Assembly: GCF_932526225.1 (NCBI RefSeq)
Contig: NC_064043.1
Location: 13,888,085 to 13,948,084, forward strand
Length of the DNA stretch: 60,000 nt
Reading direction: 5' to 3'
From: Nematostella vectensis
Taxonomy: Eukaryota; Cnidaria; Anthozoa; Actiniaria; Edwardsiidae
Shown: piece after piece, positions 59,460-60,000 of the stretch
How the letters are laid out: every line of letters begins with the position of its first letter
How positions within the stretch are numbered: the first letter of the stretch is position 1
Notes under the pieces: generated by a model
Seen by the model: the letters and a program-made list of their open reading frames with translations, nothing else
The model's database searches: none
Told to the model about the DNA's origin: nothing
Made by a program: the position numbers and the translations under genes

Positions 59460-60000
59460 TGCAACGCAAACTACCACTGTCACCAATACAAGGTTAAACA
59501 TGGGACGCGCGCTTCCATGGCCAGCAATACAAATGTTGCCATGTGACACACGCTACCGTGGCCACCAAGACAAAGTTAACCGTATGACGCGCGCTACCGT
59601 GGCCACCAAGACAACGTTAACCGTGTGATGCGCGCTACCGTGGTTACCAATTCAAAGTTAAACGTGTGATGCACGCTACCGTGGCCACCAAGACAAAGTT
59701 AACCATGCGACGCGCGCTACCGTGACCACCAAGGCAAAAATAACCATGCGACGCGCGCTACCGTGGCCTTCAAGACAAAGTTAACCAGGCGACGCGCGCT
59801 ACCGTGACCACCAAGGCAAAGTTACCCATGCAACACACGCTACCGTGTTCACCAAGACAAAGTTAACCATGCGACGCGCGCTACCGTGGCCCCCAAGACA
59901 AAGTTAACCATGCGACGCGCGCTACCGTGGCCCCCAAGACAAACTTAATCATGCGACGCGCCCCACCGTTGCCACCAATACAAAATTTTAAAACAGTTGG
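59460..60000. repeat. ~41-42-bp minisatellite after exon 14, about 12 copies, runs off the window
   Basis: The unit is gttaaccatgcgacgcgcgc, then taccgtggccaccaagacaa. It is GC-rich, unlike the AT-rich introns around it, and carries gcgcgc in most copies. It begins about 75 bp past the exon 14 donor and continues beyond the window. Confidence 0.9.

Overview
This window is animal nuclear DNA, most likely from a marine invertebrate and probably an anthozoan cnidarian. That assignment is an inference. It rests on a multi-exon gene with GT-AG introns and metazoan extracellular modules (MAM, Sushi, SRCR, leucine-rich repeats), and on a dense mix of Ty3/gypsy, DIRS, hAT and foldback elements with many minisatellites. 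No bacterial-type genes, RNA genes or CRISPR arrays were seen.

One host gene on the + strand runs through almost the whole window and leaves it at the right edge. I could assemble 14 coding exons with consistent reading phase: 3936-3984, 4102-4200, 10786-11012, 11104-11182, 13451-13630, 13876-14196, 14603-14711, 15259-15345, 24344-24415, 57181-57261, 57637-57708, 58570-58638, 58840-58911 and 59321-59386. Together they encode a signal peptide, a MAM domain (exons 2-4), a Sushi/CCP domain (exon 5), an SRCR domain (exon 6), an LRR N-terminal cap (exon 7), a divergent linker or first repeat (exon 8) and at least six LRR-type exons (9-14). The Sushi and SRCR exons are symmetrical phase 1-1 modules. 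The LRR exons are about one repeat each and all phase 2-2, a layout known from LGR-type receptors. The C-terminal half, which would show a membrane or signalling region, lies beyond the window.

Nearly everything else sits upstream of this gene or in its introns. Upstream (1-3.2 kb) is a graveyard of a Ty3/gypsy fragment (-), a 39-bp minisatellite, a DIRS-like RT plus tyrosine-recombinase fragment (+) and a hAT-like DUF4371 fragment (-). Intron 2 holds two arrays of a 31-bp minisatellite. Intron 4 is almost entirely a 28-bp minisatellite of about 78 copies. Intron 7 begins with a tandem array that repeats its own splice donor. Intron 8 holds pentanucleotide arrays and nested inverted repeats.

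Intron 9 (about 32.8 kb) is a nest of mobile DNA. It contains an hAT-like MITE with a target duplication, a decayed Ty3/gypsy with 97-bp LTRs (29736-34478), a very young Ty3/gypsy with identical 160-bp LTRs and one uninterrupted 1337-codon Gag-Pol frame (38703-43252, - strand), and a decayed gypsy interrupted by a solo LTR (44290-46620). It also contains a hAT transposon with 8-bp target duplications (49547-51959). The young gypsy and the hAT each interrupt a copy of an unclassified ~2.8-kb non-coding repeat ('R') that starts with a conserved 17-nt near-palindrome.
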